NCBI RefSeq assembly: GCF_000725885.1
Contig: NZ_JODR01000002.1
Coordinates: 124,001-188,000 of the forward strand
Source: Streptomyces albus subsp. albus
GTDB lineage: Bacteria; Actinomycetota; Actinomycetes; Streptomycetales; Streptomycetaceae
Direction of reading: 5' to 3'
Length of the DNA stretch: 64,000 nucleotides
This document shows positions 16,828-25,375 of this stretch, one piece after another. The notes beneath the pieces are model-generated. The model worked only from the letters and a program-made list of their open reading frames with translations, made no database searches and was not told the DNA's origin. Both the position numbers and the translations under genes were made by a program. Each line of letters begins with the position of its first letter. Positions within the stretch are counted from its first letter, which is position 1.

Positions 16828-17844
16828 TCACGAAGGGGACCGATTTCCCGGGGCGATGCCGAAGACGCGCTCGGCCGTGCGGTGGCCGATCGCCGTCCGC
16901 TGCACATCGGTCAGCGGCGCGTCCCGCAGGAAGGCCACGGCGGTCGCCGGGTCCTCGTACGGATAGTCGATCGCGAACATGACACTGTCCTCGCCGACCG
17001 CCCGCAGCGCCAGCCCGAGCACATCGGGATCGTCGATGCCGCTCGTGGTGATGACGAAGTTGCGGCGGAAGTACTCACTCGGCGTCAGCGACAGCCTCGG
17101 CATCGGAGTGGCCGCCCCGGCCGTCCGCCTCGCGAACGCGTACCGGTTGTCGATCCGGCGCAGCCAGTACGGGATTCGTTCGCCGAGGTGCCCGAGGACG
17201 ACGGTCAGCTCCGGATGACGGTCCAGCGTGCCGCTGAGGATGAGCCGCATGGCGTGCAGCCCGGCCTCGGCCTGATAGCCCCAGATCGCCCCGGAGAGCC
17301 CGTGGTCGCGGTAGGCGGCGAACATGCTCGGTGCCCGTGGGTGGAGGTAGACCGGTGCCCGCGCCGCCTCGGCTGCCTGAAGCAGCGGCGCGAACTGCGG
17401 CTCGTCCAGGTACCGTCCGCCCGTATGTGAGTTGATCATGATGCCGGCGAGTCCGAGAGACCCCACGGCCCGCTCGGTCTCCTCCGCCGCGGCGGCCGGG
17501 TCCTGCGGGGCCACGGTGGCCAGTCCGCCGAACCGGCCCGGATACCGGCGCACGACCGCGGCCAGCGCGTCGTTGAACTCCCGGGCCAGCGGCACCGCGT
17601 CGGCCGCCGCATAGGGCTGGACGCCGGGCGGATTGAGGCTGAGCACCGCCGTGTCCAGCCCGAGCGCGTCCATCTCCCGCAGCCGGGCGTCGAGGTCCGT
17701 GAGCCGGGCCCGGGGGCCGGGAGACGTTTCCACGGCACGCATCAACGCCGTCTCGGTCTCGTCTCCCGGCACCACCTCCAGCCCGTGCGCGGCGCGCAGG
17801 AACTCCTCGGTCGCCATGTGCTCCTCGACCGCGACGAGCCTCAT
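16828..17844 (-). CDS. Amidohydrolase-2 family protein, gamma-resorcylate/dihydroxybenzoate decarboxylase-like
   Basis: A 338-aa metal-dependent hydrolase-fold enzyme of the ACMSD/gamma-resorcylate decarboxylase group. Visible elements are the N-terminal E-x-H (VEEH, residues 7-9), YLHPR, LGHLGE and FAIDYPYE, which carries the conserved metal-site aspartate of these decarboxylases. Members remove CO2 from hydroxybenzoates or related acids, or open rings; the exact substrate is not readable. ATG 17844 overlaps the SDR stop by 4 nt. Operon partners are an SDR and a small alpha/beta-barrel-like protein, suggesting a short aromatic or cyclic-acid catabolic route under the divergent LysR gene. Confidence 0.82.
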   Translation of the reverse strand: MRLVAVEEHMATEEFLRAAHGLEVVPGDETETALMRAVETSPGPRARLTDLDARLREMDALGLDTAVLSLNPPGVQPYAAADAVPLAREFNDALAAVVRRYPGRFGGLATVAPQDPAAAAEETERAVGSLGLAGIMINSHTGGRYLDEPQFAPLLQAAEAARAPVYLHPRAPSMFAAYRDHGLSGAIWGYQAEAGLHAMRLILSGTLDRHPELTVVLGHLGERIPYWLRRIDNRYAFARRTAGAATPMPRLSLTPSEYFRRNFVITTSGIDDPDVLGLALRAVGEDSVMFAIDYPYEDPATAVAFLRDAPLTDVQRTAIGHRTAERVFGIAPGNRSPS

Positions 17845-18593
17845 GCCCGCCGCCCGCCGTCGACCGACATCGCGATCCCGGTGACGAAGGAAGCGGCGTC
17901 CGAGCAGAGCCACACCGCCGCAGCGGCGGCCTCCCGAGGCGTGGCCAGCCGGCCGAGGGGGGTGGCCGCCGCCTGCCGCACGGCCAGGTCGGTGCCCGCC
18001 GCCACCTCCTCGTACCCGGGGGTACGGGTGGGGCCGGGGCAGACGGCATTGACCCGGATGCCCTCCGGCGCGTGGTCGACCGCGGCGACCTTGGTGAGGC
18101 CGACGATGCCGTGCTTGGCGGCCACGTAGGCGGGGGCGGACGGAATCGCGTACAGACCGCCGTTGGAGGCGATGTTCACGATCGCGCCGCCCCCGCGTTC
18201 GCGCAGCGCGGGCAGCTCGTACTTCATGGACAAGAACGTGCCGGTCAGATTGACGCGGACCACACGCTCGAACTCGTCCGAGGTCATCTCGTCGAGCCTG
18301 CGGCCCTGCGAGGCGAGGCCGGCGCTGTTCACCGCGGCGTCGAGACCCCCGAACGCGGCCACCGTACGGGCGACCGCCGCCCGCACGGACTGTTCGTCGG
18401 CGATGTCGACGGTGACGGCCAGCGCCTCCCCGCCCTCCTCGCCGATGGCCTTCGCCGTCCCGGCCGCCGCGTCCGCGTCGATGTCGAGCACGGCCACCGC
18501 CGCGCCACTGCGGGCGAACTCGAGCGCCGCGGCGCGGCCGATCCCGCTGCCCGCCCCGGTGACCAGCACCGCCTTGCGGGGCGCGCCGCTCAT
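17841..18593 (-). CDS. SDR family NAD(P)-dependent oxidoreductase
   Basis: A 250-aa classical short-chain dehydrogenase with cofactor motif TGAGSGIG near residue 13, the NSAG motif and the catalytic YVAAK, all in standard order. It oxidises an alcohol or reduces a ketone on an unidentified metabolite. ATG 18593 overlaps the stop of the small upstream gene by 4 nt, and its own stop overlaps the amidohydrolase start. Confidence 0.88.
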   Translation of the reverse strand: MSGAPRKAVLVTGAGSGIGRAAALEFARSGAAVAVLDIDADAAAGTAKAIGEEGGEALAVTVDIADEQSVRAAVARTVAAFGGLDAAVNSAGLASQGRRLDEMTSDEFERVVRVNLTGTFLSMKYELPALRERGGGAIVNIASNGGLYAIPSAPAYVAAKHGIVGLTKVAAVDHAPEGIRVNAVCPGPTRTPGYEEVAAGTDLAVRQAAATPLGRLATPREAAAAAVWLCSDAASFVTGIAMSVDGGRRA

Positions 18594-18907
18594 GCCAGCG
18601 CCTCGTGGTTGGCCCAGGCGACCTTGTACGGGTGCCGGGACTGCCAGCGGCCGATCACCTCGTGCACGCCCGGCGCGCCGAACGCCTTCGCGAGGGCGTC
18701 CATGTCGGCGACGGACAGCTGCACGATCGCGGTCGCGATCAGAGCCGGAATGGCGTCCTCACCGGGGACGGGAAGGTGACGACGGGTGGCGACCGACTGC
18801 ACGGCGCCGGAGTCGAGCATGACCCGTTCGATATCCGCGAGGTACTGGTCCAGCTCGGCGTCGGGCAGCGGCTGGTCGAAGGAAACAATCATCGTGTGCT
18901 GAATCAT
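18590..18907 (-). CDS. Small uncharacterised protein, possibly dimeric alpha/beta barrel
   Basis: First gene of the SDR/amidohydrolase operon. The 105-aa product starts MIQHTMIVSFDQPLPDAEL and contains a pattern (beta strand, helix, then VMLDSGAVQSVATRRHLPV, VQLSVADMDALAKAFG) reminiscent of EthD/Dabb-type dimeric alpha/beta barrels, which act on or bind small metabolites. ATG 18892 is an alternative start five codons in. I do not recognise the family with certainty. Confidence 0.65.
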   Translation of the reverse strand: MIQHTMIVSFDQPLPDAELDQYLADIERVMLDSGAVQSVATRRHLPVPGEDAIPALIATAIVQLSVADMDALAKAFGAPGVHEVIGRWQSRHPYKVAWANHEALA

Positions 18908-18951
18908 GCAGCCATTCTCGGCCCGGCACAGCGCCCGCGTCCAAGATCGAT

Positions 18952-18965
18952 TCGCTATTCGGCGA
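18952..18965. promoter_or_regulatory. Inverted repeat in the LysR divergent promoter
   Basis: TCGC, six bases, GCGA, in the 70-nt space between the divergent LysR gene and the small-protein/SDR/amidohydrolase operon. It sits 12 nt before the LysR ATG. The spacing is one base longer than the classical T-N11-A, so it is only a candidate binding site. Confidence 0.4.
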
Positions 18966-18977
18966 TAACCTACAGGC

Positions 18978-19844
18978 ATGAGTGAACTGGAGACCCGCGA
19001 GCTGGAGTACTTCCTCGCCCTCGCCGACGAACTGCACTTCGGGCGGGCCGCCGTCCGGCTCTCCATCGCCCAGCCGGCGCTGTCGAAGGCCGTCCGGCGG
19101 ATCGAGAGCCGGCTCGGTGTCCCGCTCTTCATCCGCTCCAGCAGACACGTCGAACTCACCCCGGCCGGAAAGGCGTTGCAGGAACACGGCCGGCACGCGC
19201 TCAACGCGGTGAGCGCCGCCGTCCGGCACGCCCGGCACGCCGGTGACGCCCGGGCCCGCCTGCGGCTCGTACTCAAACCGGGCGGCGACGCCGGACTGCT
19301 CTCCGGGCTCCTGGCCCAGTACTCCCAGCAGCCCGACGCCCGCCAGGTGGACATCCTGTTCAGCGGCCCGGCCGACCGCACCGACTTCCTCCGCGACGGC
19401 CGCGCCGATGTGGGACTGCTCTACGTGCCGTTCGACGACCTCGACGGCCTGGCCCACGAGACCCTGCACACCGAGGACCGCGTGGCCGTCGTCCCGGCCG
19501 GACACCGGCTGGCCGGGCGCCCTTCGGTGCGCATGGCCGATCTGGAGGGCGAGACGCTGCCCCGCTGGAAGGGGGTGCCCGGCGGTGACGGCACCGGCCC
19601 CGAGGTCGCCGACGTGGTCCAGATGCTCCAGATGATCACGGTGGGCCGGACAATCGGGGTGCTGCCCCGCTCCCTGGTCGAGCCCGTCCCGCCGGGCCTG
19701 ACCTGCGTCCCGGTGACCGACGCGCCGCCCAGCAGCCTGGTGCTCGCCTGGCCCGAGCAGGACCGCAGGCCCCTGGTCGCCTCGTTCGTGACCGCCGCGC
19801 TCAGGACACGCGGAACCGACGCGGCACAGAACAGCGACGCCTGA
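18978..19844 (+). CDS. LysR family transcriptional regulator
   Basis: A 288-aa regulator with an N-terminal winged helix (LEYFLALADELHFGRAA, QPALSKAVRRIE, LFIRSS) and a LysR substrate-binding domain. It is divergent from the amidohydrolase operon across a 70-nt intergenic region, the standard arrangement for a LysR gene controlling its neighbour and itself. The inducer is probably a substrate or intermediate of that pathway. Confidence 0.9.
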   Translation: MSELETRELEYFLALADELHFGRAAVRLSIAQPALSKAVRRIESRLGVPLFIRSSRHVELTPAGKALQEHGRHALNAVSAAVRHARHAGDARARLRLVLKPGGDAGLLSGLLAQYSQQPDARQVDILFSGPADRTDFLRDGRADVGLLYVPFDDLDGLAHETLHTEDRVAVVPAGHRLAGRPSVRMADLEGETLPRWKGVPGGDGTGPEVADVVQMLQMITVGRTIGVLPRSLVEPVPPGLTCVPVTDAPPSSLVLAWPEQDRRPLVASFVTAALRTRGTDAAQNSDA

Positions 19845-19937
19845 CCCGCCCTCCGGGCGGCGACGCCCCCGCGCGCCCGCGCCGCACACCCCGCCCATGA
19901 GCCGCCCGGCTGCCGAACGTCTGGCGCACTCCTTGCC

Positions 19938-19951
19938 TAACCAGTAAGTTA
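19938..19951. promoter_or_regulatory. Candidate TetR operator
   Basis: Perfect inverted repeat TAAC, six bases, GTTA, immediately before the TetR ATG (19957). Position and symmetry suggest autoregulation. It stands out as AT-rich in a very GC-rich context. Confidence 0.6.
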
Positions 19952-19956
19952 AGTAC

Positions 19957-20538
19957 ATGAGCAGCCGAGGACGCGCCAAACAACTGCTGACCGAGGCGGC
20001 CGACACCGTCTTCTACGAGCACGGCATCGCCTCCACCAGCGTGGACGCCGTCGTGGAGGCGGCAGGAGTGTCGAAGCCGACGCTCTACGCCCACTTCCCG
20101 ACCAAGTCGGCCGTCGTCGCCGCCGGACTCCGCCACCGGCACGCCACCCGCAAGGCGGAACTGGAGGAATGGGCGGCCCGTGAGGACGACCCCCGGCACC
20201 GCCCGCTGACGGTCTTCCGCTGGCTCCAGGACTGGTACGCCGAACGGGGACGGCGCGGCTGCGCGTTCCTCAACGCCGCAGTCGAGGCCCCGCAGACCGA
20301 CATGACGATCCGCACCCCGGTCCAGGAGGAGAAGACCTGGCTGCTCACCTTCCTGAGCCGCCTGTGCACCGAGGCCGGATGCGGCTCCCCGCAGGAGCTC
20401 GCCTCACAACTGCTCCTGCTCATCGACGGTGTCGCCGGACGCGTCGTGGTGCACGGCCCGGAAGCGGCCCCGCAGGCGGCGGCCGACGCGGCTCGCGCGG
20501 CGGCAGCCCTGATCGACGCCTCGGAGCCCGCGCGGTGA
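19957..20538 (+). CDS. TetR/AcrR family transcriptional regulator
   Basis: A 193-aa protein with the TetR DNA-binding domain (VFYEHGIASTSVDAVVEAAGVSKPTLYAHFPTKSA pattern in residues 17-51, given here only to show the helix-turn-helix) and a C-terminal ligand domain. Its stop overlaps the GTG of the downstream membrane protein by 3 nt, so the two are coupled. It likely represses the pair through the palindrome at 19938-19951. Confidence 0.9.
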   Translation: MSSRGRAKQLLTEAADTVFYEHGIASTSVDAVVEAAGVSKPTLYAHFPTKSAVVAAGLRHRHATRKAELEEWAAREDDPRHRPLTVFRWLQDWYAERGRRGCAFLNAAVEAPQTDMTIRTPVQEEKTWLLTFLSRLCTEAGCGSPQELASQLLLLIDGVAGRVVVHGPEAAPQAAADAARAAAALIDASEPAR

Positions 20539-21149
20539 CGCGCTCCTCGCCGCTTCTCCTCACCCGCTGCCTGCGCCTTTCCGCGGGCCTGGTGCTGTAC
20601 GGAGCGTGCATGGCACTGCTGCTCAAGGCGGACCTCGGCGCCGACCCGTGGACCGTCTTCACGCAGGGCATCGCCCGCAGGACGGGGTGGAGCCCGGGCG
20701 CGGTCCTGCTCGGGGTCTCGGTGGCCGTCTTCGCCCTGTGGGTGCCGCTGCGGCAACGGCCCGGAGCCGGCACCGTCGCCAACGCGCTGCTCGTCGGGCC
20801 GCTCCTCGACCTGGCACTGTGGGCGTTGCCCGTCCCGCACGCGCTGCCGGTGCGTGTGCTGTATCTGCTCGCCGGTGTGCTGGGAATCGCGCTGGCGACG
20901 GGCCTCTACGTCGGTGTCGGCTGGGGCCCGGGCCCCCGGGACGGATTGATGACCGGCCTGGCGCGCCTAGGCCTCCCGCTCGCTGTCGGCCGGACGCTCG
21001 TGGAGGTGTCGGTGCTGGCGGCAGGCTGGCTGCTGGGCGGCACGGTCGGCCCCGGGACCGTCGTGTTCATGGCCACCATCGGCCCCCTGGTCGGCTATGC
21101 CCTGCCCAGGCTCACACTTGCCCGGGCCGGACCGGGAACCTCCCGCTGA
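20535..21149 (+). CDS. YczE/YitT-like integral membrane protein
   Basis: A 204-aa protein with five or so hydrophobic segments and the motif GADPWTVFTQGIAR found in YczE family membrane proteins. The role of the family is unclear; Bacillus YczE is needed for non-ribosomal peptide production. Starts at GTG 20535 inside the TetR stop codon. Expression is probably set by the TetR protein. Confidence 0.82.
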   Translation: MTRSSPLLLTRCLRLSAGLVLYGACMALLLKADLGADPWTVFTQGIARRTGWSPGAVLLGVSVAVFALWVPLRQRPGAGTVANALLVGPLLDLALWALPVPHALPVRVLYLLAGVLGIALATGLYVGVGWGPGPRDGLMTGLARLGLPLAVGRTLVEVSVLAAGWLLGGTVGPGTVVFMATIGPLVGYALPRLTLARAGPGTSR

Positions 21150-21676
21150 GGTCCCGCCCGCCCCACTCCCCCGGTCCCGTCCATCCAGCGCGTGACGGCT
21201 CCCGGTCATGTCCGGGGGCTGCGGAAACCCACCTCTCGGATCTCCGGAGGCCGGCGGCGGGTACGACTCTTCGGCGGTCGGCGGCGGATACGGCGAACGG
21301 GAACCGAGGTCACCGCTGTCTCCCCTGCGTGGTGCGGCTCGCGACCCGGAAGTCGTCATGCAGTCGGCGCGCCTGACCCTCCATGGTCGACGGCATGCTC
21401 CTCACGGCACGGACGGCACGGAGTGCGCGCCCGTCGCCGGACTCCGAGGCGATCACCGGCCCTGCGCGCGCTCCGCTCACGCGGCCGGACACCTCGGGCC
21501 GGGGTACCGCTCCGCAGTCGGCCAGGTGCGGTGACGACGGAGGGCCCGTCGCTGCCGTATCCGCCCGCCGGCCAGGGCACGCGCCCCTGCCTCCGGCCGG
21601 AGCGGTCGGCCTCGGCCCCGTGAACGTCACCGGCGGGAGTCCGGAGGGCGGGAGTCCCGCCTTCCGGCAGCGGGGT
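21150..21676. other. 527-nt intergenic region, possible gene remnant
   Basis: Lies between two convergent genes. No open frame here has convincing codon bias plus a ribosome binding site. On the - strand, 21215-21300 encodes a Tyr-Pro-Pro-Pro repeat (SPYPPPTAEESYPPPASGD) like the proline-rich N-terminus of Streptomyces membrane proteins, with a near-repeat of 15 nt at 21251 and 21278, but no membrane domain follows. It may be a decayed fragment. Confidence 0.35.
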
Positions 21677-22462
21677 TCAGACGCTGATCGAGGACTTCGC
21701 CAGTACCCCGCCGTCGCAGCCGATCAGCGAACCGGTGGTGTACGAGGACCCGTCGGACAGCAGCCACAGGACCGAGGCGGCGATCTCCTCGGGCCGCGCC
21801 ATCCGGCCGAGCGGGACCTCGCGCGCCACCTGTTCCCGCATCCGGTCGACCTCCTCCGCGGGCACCCCGGCCCACATGAGGGGCGTCTCGGTCGGGCCCG
21901 GGACCACGGCGTTCACCCGGATTCCGTGGCGCGCGTAGTCGACGGCGAGCGTGCGCGTCATCGAGCTGATCGCGCCCTTGGACGCGCCGTACGCGGTCGC
22001 GCCGCCCGCGGCGAAGCCGACCTGCGCGGCAGGGGAGCCGCACAGCACGATGCTTCCGCCGCCGCCCCGCATCATCTCCGCCAGCGCCTGCTGGACCACC
22101 AGGAAGGTCCCCGTCGTGTTGACCTCCAGCACTCGCCGCCACTGGGCCGCCTCCAACTCGTGCGCGGGGCCGCCGCGGTCGATGCCCGCCGCGGTGAAGA
22201 GGCCGCGCAGCGGGCCCGGCCCCTGCCGCACGGCGGCGAAGGCCCGCTCGACCGCTGCGGTGTCGGTGACGTCCAGGACGTGACCGGCGCCGGATCCGCC
22301 GAGCGCGTGCACGGCGTCGAGCGTCGCGGCCATGGCGTCCCCGTCGGTGTCGGTCACATGGACGAACCAGCCGTCCCGTGCGGCGGCGAGCGCGGCGGCG
22401 GCCCCGATCCCTGAGCCCGCGCCCGTGACCAGGAGCGCGGAGGGAGATGCTGAATCGGTCAT
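21677..22462 (-). CDS. SDR family oxidoreductase of the N-acyl-amino-acid/sugar-acid island
   Basis: A 261-aa classical short-chain dehydrogenase with TGAGSGIG at about residues 14-21 and the catalytic YGASK. The motif order, the NTTGTFLV segment and the PGPTETPL loop fit the beta-ketoacyl reductase-like group that oxidises sugar acids or hydroxy acids. It is the last gene of the operon running from the transporter at 26784, 14 nt after the enolase-family gene. Confidence 0.87.
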   Translation of the reverse strand: MTDSASPSALLVTGAGSGIGAAAALAAARDGWFVHVTDTDGDAMAATLDAVHALGGSGAGHVLDVTDTAAVERAFAAVRQGPGPLRGLFTAAGIDRGGPAHELEAAQWRRVLEVNTTGTFLVVQQALAEMMRGGGGSIVLCGSPAAQVGFAAGGATAYGASKGAISSMTRTLAVDYARHGIRVNAVVPGPTETPLMWAGVPAEEVDRMREQVAREVPLGRMARPEEIAASVLWLLSDGSSYTTGSLIGCDGGVLAKSSISV

Positions 22463-22476
22463 CGAATCCTCCGGTC

Positions 22477-23616
22477 TCACACGGTGGCGAGGAGGTGGCC
22501 GGCGTCGGCGTAGCGGTCGAGCTTGTCCGGATCCAGCTCGATCCCCAGGCCGGGCTCCTCCGGAATGCTGAGCATGCCGTCCTCGTCGAGCCGCCACGGA
22601 CGCGCGGTGAGGCCGTCGACATAGGGCGAGCCGGTGACGTACTCGACAAGGTCGGTGTCGGGCAGCGCCGAGGCGAGCTGGAGGTCGGCCGCGAGCCCGA
22701 CCGCGGTGTTCCAGCCGTGCGGCACGAGCTTGATGCCGTGGTCGTGTGCGGCCCAGCCGATGCGCCGCAGTTCGCTGATGCCGCCGGCCTTGGTGACGTC
22801 GGGCTGCACGATGTCGAGCGCACCGGCCTCGACCCAGGGCTGGAACGCCTGCCGGCGGGTGAGGACCTCGCCGCCGGAGATGGCCACCGGCGCGAGCCTG
22901 CGCAGCTGTGCGTAGTCCTCCAGCGCGTCCGGTGGCAGCGGCTCCTCGAACCAGGCGACACCGTAATCGTCCAGCATGCGCGCGGTGCGCAGCGCCCACT
23001 TGTACCCCTGACGCCATGCGCTGTCGCTGGCGCCCGCGTCGACCATCAGCTCCGCCTCCGGGCCGACGGCCTCGCGCGCAGCGGCGACGATGCGCTCGTC
23101 CAGGCCCGAGTCGTGGCGGCCGAACGGACCCCACCCGATCTTGAACGCCCGCCAGCCTGCCTCGCGCAGCCCGAGCAACTGGTCCCGCAGCGGCTCGGGC
23201 CGGTCCATCAGCAAGGAGGCGTACGGGCGCACCCGGTCGCGGTACCTGCCGCCCAGGAGGCGCCCGACGGGCTGCCCCGTCGCCTTGCCGAGGAGGTCCC
23301 ACAGCGCGGTGTCGACGCCGCTGATCGTGTGCGTGACCGAACCGCCGCGCCCCAGCCAGAAGGTGGCGCGGTGCAGCCGCTCGCTGGTGCGCTCCGGTTC
23401 GAGTGCGTTCGCCCCTATCAGCAGCGGGCTCAGCACCTCCAGCGCGCCGCGCACCAGGCGTTCGCTGGTGAAGACGCTGCCGATGCCCACGCGTCCGTCC
23501 TCCGTGTGGACGGCGACGAGGGTGTGCACGACGTCGTCCTGCGTCAGCTCTTCCTGCCAGCCGCCCTCCGGAGTCGCGCCGCGCAGTCCGGTGGCCCTGA
23601 CATCAACGATCTTCAT
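22477..23616 (-). CDS. Mandelate racemase/enolase superfamily dehydratase
   Basis: A 379-aa enzyme with the enolase-superfamily capping domain and barrel. Metal ligands are visible as the D of VDAGA, E of FEEPLPPD and E of SGGEVL; the base region reads FKIGWG instead of the KxK of mandelate racemase; the distal HGWN contributes a histidine. These features suggest a sugar-acid (aldonate/fuconate-type) dehydratase or a racemase. Which acid is unknown. It sits between an SDR and a D-aminoacylase-like gene. Confidence 0.87.
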   Translation of the reverse strand: MKIVDVRATGLRGATPEGGWQEELTQDDVVHTLVAVHTEDGRVGIGSVFTSERLVRGALEVLSPLLIGANALEPERTSERLHRATFWLGRGGSVTHTISGVDTALWDLLGKATGQPVGRLLGGRYRDRVRPYASLLMDRPEPLRDQLLGLREAGWRAFKIGWGPFGRHDSGLDERIVAAAREAVGPEAELMVDAGASDSAWRQGYKWALRTARMLDDYGVAWFEEPLPPDALEDYAQLRRLAPVAISGGEVLTRRQAFQPWVEAGALDIVQPDVTKAGGISELRRIGWAAHDHGIKLVPHGWNTAVGLAADLQLASALPDTDLVEYVTGSPYVDGLTARPWRLDEDGMLSIPEEPGLGIELDPDKLDRYADAGHLLATV

Positions 23617-23653
23617 GGTGTCCTTTCATGACGGGTGGTGCCGACGGGGTGGG

Positions 23654-25375
23654 TCAGCTCCCGGCCAGGAAGCGGCCGGCGCGGGTCCCGAGATGCCGGC
23701 CGCGGTGCACGACCAGCGCGCCGTTGACCAGCACATGCGGCACCCCGGCCGGATATATGCCGGTGAAGGCGAAGGTGTCCTGCGCGGCCAGGGCCGCGAG
23801 GTCGAGCACGGCCAGATCGGCGTGCTGTCCGGGCGCGATGCGCCCCCGCCCGGACAGCCGGAAGCGGTCGGCGACCATCGAGGTCATCTTGCGCACCGCC
23901 TCCTCCAGGCCGAGGGTCCCGGCGCGCAGCACGTGGTGGGCGAGGTAGTGGAGGTGCCCGGTGAAGAACAGCGGATGGCGGGTGCGCGCCGCGAGCGGGC
24001 CCTCGGTGCGGCTGGTGAAGCCGTCGACGCCGAGGCAGAACAGCGGATGGGCGACCGCCTCTGCGACATGCTCGGGCGTGAACAGCCGCCCCATCAGCTG
24101 CACGGCCGGCATGTCCGGCCCCGCGGCGCGCAGTACGTCGAAGAACGCGTCCCAGCAGTCCTGTCCGCGGAGCTCGGCGATCTCGGGGAACGGCAGGCCC
24201 TCCAGCTCGGGCGTCGCGGGGCTGGTCGCCAAGGCGACCCTGTCCCACTGGCCCTTGTGCACGAACCGCCAGTAGCGGTCGCAGTCCCGGCGCAGCCGCC
24301 GCCGCACACCCGGCTCGCCCAGCCGGCGCGCGGCGTGCGCGGGACCGTCGGCCAGCAGCCAGGCGGGCAGCAGTCCGGTGGCCAGCCCTATCCCGTGCGG
24401 ATACGGTGTCATGTCGGCCAGCACGTCCAGCCCGGCCTCCCGCTCGGCGGCGAGCCGCCCGACCGCGTCGTGCCAGGCGCCGTCCGGCGCCCCCGTGTCG
24501 TGGCGGACGTTCAGATGGGAGAGCTGGGCGCGCAGCCCGCCCCGCCGGGCGACGGTGAGGAACTCCTCCACGGCGTCGAGCAGATGTGCGTCCCGGTTGC
24601 GGATATGGCTGGCGTAGATGCCGTCGTACCGCGTCAGGACGGCGGCGACATCGGCGAGTTCACCGGTGGGCGCGTCCCGCCCCGAGCCGTATTCGAGGCC
24701 GCTGGACATCCCCAGCGCGCCCGCGTCCATGGCCTCTTCGAGCAGGAAGGCCATCCGCGCGATGCCGTCGTCGCCTGCCGACCCGCCCCGTACGCCGGCG
24801 GCGTCGCGCAGGGCCGTGTGCCCGACGAGCCAGGCGAGATTCTGCGCCGTGCCGCCGTCCTGCCAGTGCACGACGTCGAGCAGTTCGGGGAACGTCCGCC
24901 AGGAGACCGGCCCTTCGTACCCGAAGGCGCGCAAGGCGCGGCGGGCCTCCTCGGCGCCCGCGTCGCCCAGGGGCGCGTAGGTCACCCCGCAGTTCCCGAC
25001 GACCTCGGTGGTGACGCCCTGGCGGACGGTGCTCTGGGCGTCCCGGTTGCCCAGCACGGACCAGTCGCTGTGGCTGTGCGGGTCGATGAAGCCGGGCGTG
25101 ACCGTCAGCCCCGTCACGTCCAGGTGCCGCGCGGCTTCGCACCGCAGATCCGAGCCGACGGCGACGATGCGGCCGTCCCGCACCGCGATGTCGGCCCGGC
25201 GGGCGGGGGCGCCGGTGCCGTCGACGACCTGGCCGCCGGAGAGCAGCACGTCGACTGCGTGGGAGACGGCACTGGCGGATGCGGCCGGCGTGGCGGGTGC
25301 GGCCGACGTGGCGGGTGCGCCGGCGGGCAGGGCCGTGACGCGGGAGGCAGGGGTCTGCGGTTCGGGCGCGGACAT
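23654..25375 (-). CDS. N-acyl-D-amino-acid deacylase family amidohydrolase
   Basis: A 573-aa metal-dependent hydrolase that removes the acyl group from N-acyl-D-amino acids or related amides. The zinc motif GFIDPHSHSDW lies near residue 100, followed by TEVVGNCGVTYAPL and the SSGLEYGSG loop typical of the D-aminoacylase family, then later histidines HIRNRD and TGHLHYLAHH. The first 35 residues are an Ala/Pro-rich low-complexity stretch with short repeats. ATG 25375 shares one base with the transporter stop, so translation is coupled. Confidence 0.88.
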   Translation of the reverse strand: MSAPEPQTPASRVTALPAGAPATSAAPATPAASASAVSHAVDVLLSGGQVVDGTGAPARRADIAVRDGRIVAVGSDLRCEAARHLDVTGLTVTPGFIDPHSHSDWSVLGNRDAQSTVRQGVTTEVVGNCGVTYAPLGDAGAEEARRALRAFGYEGPVSWRTFPELLDVVHWQDGGTAQNLAWLVGHTALRDAAGVRGGSAGDDGIARMAFLLEEAMDAGALGMSSGLEYGSGRDAPTGELADVAAVLTRYDGIYASHIRNRDAHLLDAVEEFLTVARRGGLRAQLSHLNVRHDTGAPDGAWHDAVGRLAAEREAGLDVLADMTPYPHGIGLATGLLPAWLLADGPAHAARRLGEPGVRRRLRRDCDRYWRFVHKGQWDRVALATSPATPELEGLPFPEIAELRGQDCWDAFFDVLRAAGPDMPAVQLMGRLFTPEHVAEAVAHPLFCLGVDGFTSRTEGPLAARTRHPLFFTGHLHYLAHHVLRAGTLGLEEAVRKMTSMVADRFRLSGRGRIAPGQHADLAVLDLAALAAQDTFAFTGIYPAGVPHVLVNGALVVHRGRHLGTRAGRFLAGS

